A stretch of DNA of 64,000 bases from the NCBI GenBank assembly GCA_003971905.1, contig RSEE01000037.1:186001-250000 (forward strand), written 5' to 3'. Position numbers and translations under genes: made by a program. Below, piece after piece: positions 62,872 to 64,000 of this stretch. This DNA comes from Moniliella sp. 'wahieum'. Its lineage: Eukaryota > Basidiomycota > Moniliellomycetes > Moniliellales > Moniliellaceae. A model generated the notes under the pieces. That model ran no database searches and was not told the DNA's origin. It was given only the letters and a program-made list of their open reading frames with translations. How positions within the stretch are numbered: position 1 is the first letter of the stretch; every line of letters starts with the position of its first letter.

Positions 62872-64000
62872 CTTCTTTTCCTCACTATTTCCCCGGGCTG
62901 TGCCTTCTCACAGGTGCCAGTTATATATAACACGGAGGAAAGGAGAAACAATCTGTCGGTATACTACCAACGCGTGATGAGAAGCACACACCCTCCAAAA
63001 GAAGTCCAGGATGACGCAGAATAGTGTCATTATAGGCACCGGTCGGTGGGTATGTAGTGCATGTGATTCGTCATTAATCCTTCGCGTCATGGCGCTGAGG
63101 GTATGTCCGCAGTGGGTGGAAGATGAGGGCATAGCCCTGTGCCCCCTGTGATTACGAGAGAAGGCCAACTGCAATTGCTCCAAATAAGTGTTTAGTATGA
63201 AGCAGGAGCACCCGTATACCGAGTACGGATCCCGTTTTACAATCCTAAGAAATCGAGTTGCTTCACAGCGAAATTTTGCGACAGGCCCTGTTCGTCCATA
63301 TTGCCACCGTTGTCTTCGCCTCCCGGAGGACCCTGTAGGACCACGTGCGCTCCAATCGGCTCGCCCAACACAGCGCACACGCTCACCATTGCCCCGCGAA
63401 CTGATACCCCGATAAAGTAGACCACGCCCAGACCTCCTCTAGCTCCGTTCGGATCCGCCACATCAGACGGTGTCGAGGCGTGACGCGTGAGGCTTGATAA
63501 CCGCGAGTGCTGAGAGTCCGGGATGATCTCCCCGGCTCCTCTTTAGGGAAAATACACACCCTAATTAATGAACGTGTTGGGTCTCACGGGTCCCAGGAGT
63601 CCCAGCCCGGGGTCCACCCAAGATAAAAGAGACACAGCCATCAATGAACCCACACTGTTCACGTTAAATATAGAGAAAATCAGTTTTGCCTAAGCTAGGT
63701 ACTATAGATAAAGACCCTTTGCAAGCAACACTATAGATGTAAGCCACACACTATTACCTTTTTGTTATCACATGTCATTAAGATAACTCTTCATTTTGCG
63801 CCTGCGCCTTACTCTGTGCTTCTTCGGCGTTCGCTTTTTCCTTTCTCCATCTTGTTTTCATGACCGATACCGCTTTGATTCGCTTCTCGATATACTAATT
63901 TCACGTTCCTGCTCGTGAACACCCGCTCTCTTCCCGTAGTTCTTCGCTCAGTCGAAGAAAGGCCATACATTTTTGCTGCACCGTGGAAACGGAGTACTCC
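62872..64000. other. Right-end region; AT-richer, no supported gene
   Basis: A 74-codon minus-strand frame at 63237-63461 ('MADPNGARGGLGVVYFIG...') is open but has no recognisable family and could be chance. From 63640 to 64000 the sequence is markedly AT-rich with TTAAATATAG and TTGTTATCAC-type stretches. The window ends without an identifiable feature. Confidence 0.35.

Noticed and set aside
63237-63461. A 74-codon minus-strand ORF near the right end
   Set aside because: It has no recognisable motif and no splice context. Its length is within chance for this composition.
1-64000. The idea that TSC2-like, PKA, Rab5, HAL5-like kinase and RACK1 form a nutrient-signalling gene cluster
   Set aside because: The genes are spread over 50 kb on both strands among unrelated housekeeping genes. 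Each is single copy and widely distributed in fungal genomes, and the TSC2 call is weak.

Overview
The window is a compact, GC-rich fungal nuclear segment. Genes have few, short introns (about 55-110 nt, one of about 230 nt) with GTACGT/GTGCGT-type donors, CTGAC branch motifs and CAG/TAG acceptors. The gene set is eukaryotic and fungal: topoisomerase II, QCR6, a HAL5/SAT4-type kinase, a Far10/Vps64-type FHA protein and a Fat1-type acyl-CoA synthetase. CTG reads as Leu throughout. A basidiomycete, perhaps Ustilaginomycotina, fits best, but this is inferred from style and not from a search. I see no rRNA, no CRISPR, and no recognisable transposon or virus-like element.

Layout, left to right. 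1-2670 (-): HEAT-type protein cut by the left edge, possibly tuberin-like. 3269-3863 (+): QCR6. 4229-6787 (-): AT-hook protein of unknown core. 6816-7280 (-): small hypothetical. 7993-8675 (-): Rab5. 9931-13124 (+): long disordered fungal protein. 13887-14901 (+): NAC-alpha. 15288-20094 (+): TOP2. 21144-24055 (+): HAL5-like kinase. 24056-26989: largest gene-poor interval except for 34.8-38.3 kb. 26990-28985 (-): FAT1, divergent from 29264-30166 (+): TRAP-alpha. 30578-32833 (+): MIT-domain protein. 33449-34380 (-): RACK1. 34667-34749: tRNA-Pro(AGG) with an intron, then 3.5 kb without genes. 38331-39166 (+): beta-carbonic anhydrase. About 40083-41998 (-): single-pass membrane protein, divergent from 42285-44672 (+): tail-anchored FHA protein. 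45901-47072 (+): ribokinase. 48176-49536 (+): M24 metallopeptidase. 50033-51291 (+): PKA catalytic subunit. 51587-52696 (-): steroid 5-alpha-reductase family enzyme, divergent from 52888-58403 (+): multi-KH protein. 60077-61885 (-): pseudokinase. 62801-62871: tRNA-like gene, probably Gly.

Most genes are housekeeping and unrelated in pathway. The main functional link I can support is the FAT1/TRAP-alpha divergent pair. Its short shared promoter carries three evenly spaced UPRE-type sites and a TGACGTCA, which suggests unfolded-protein-response control of an ER translocon protein and a lipid enzyme.

A major caution concerns sequence quality. Almost every conserved gene is interrupted by single-base frame breaks. 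Where the family allows the lesion to be assigned, it is nearly always one missing base, often in a short homopolymer. This pattern fits an under-polished long-read assembly better than a run of pseudogenes. Gene spans below therefore ignore those breaks, and exon ends near them are approximate.
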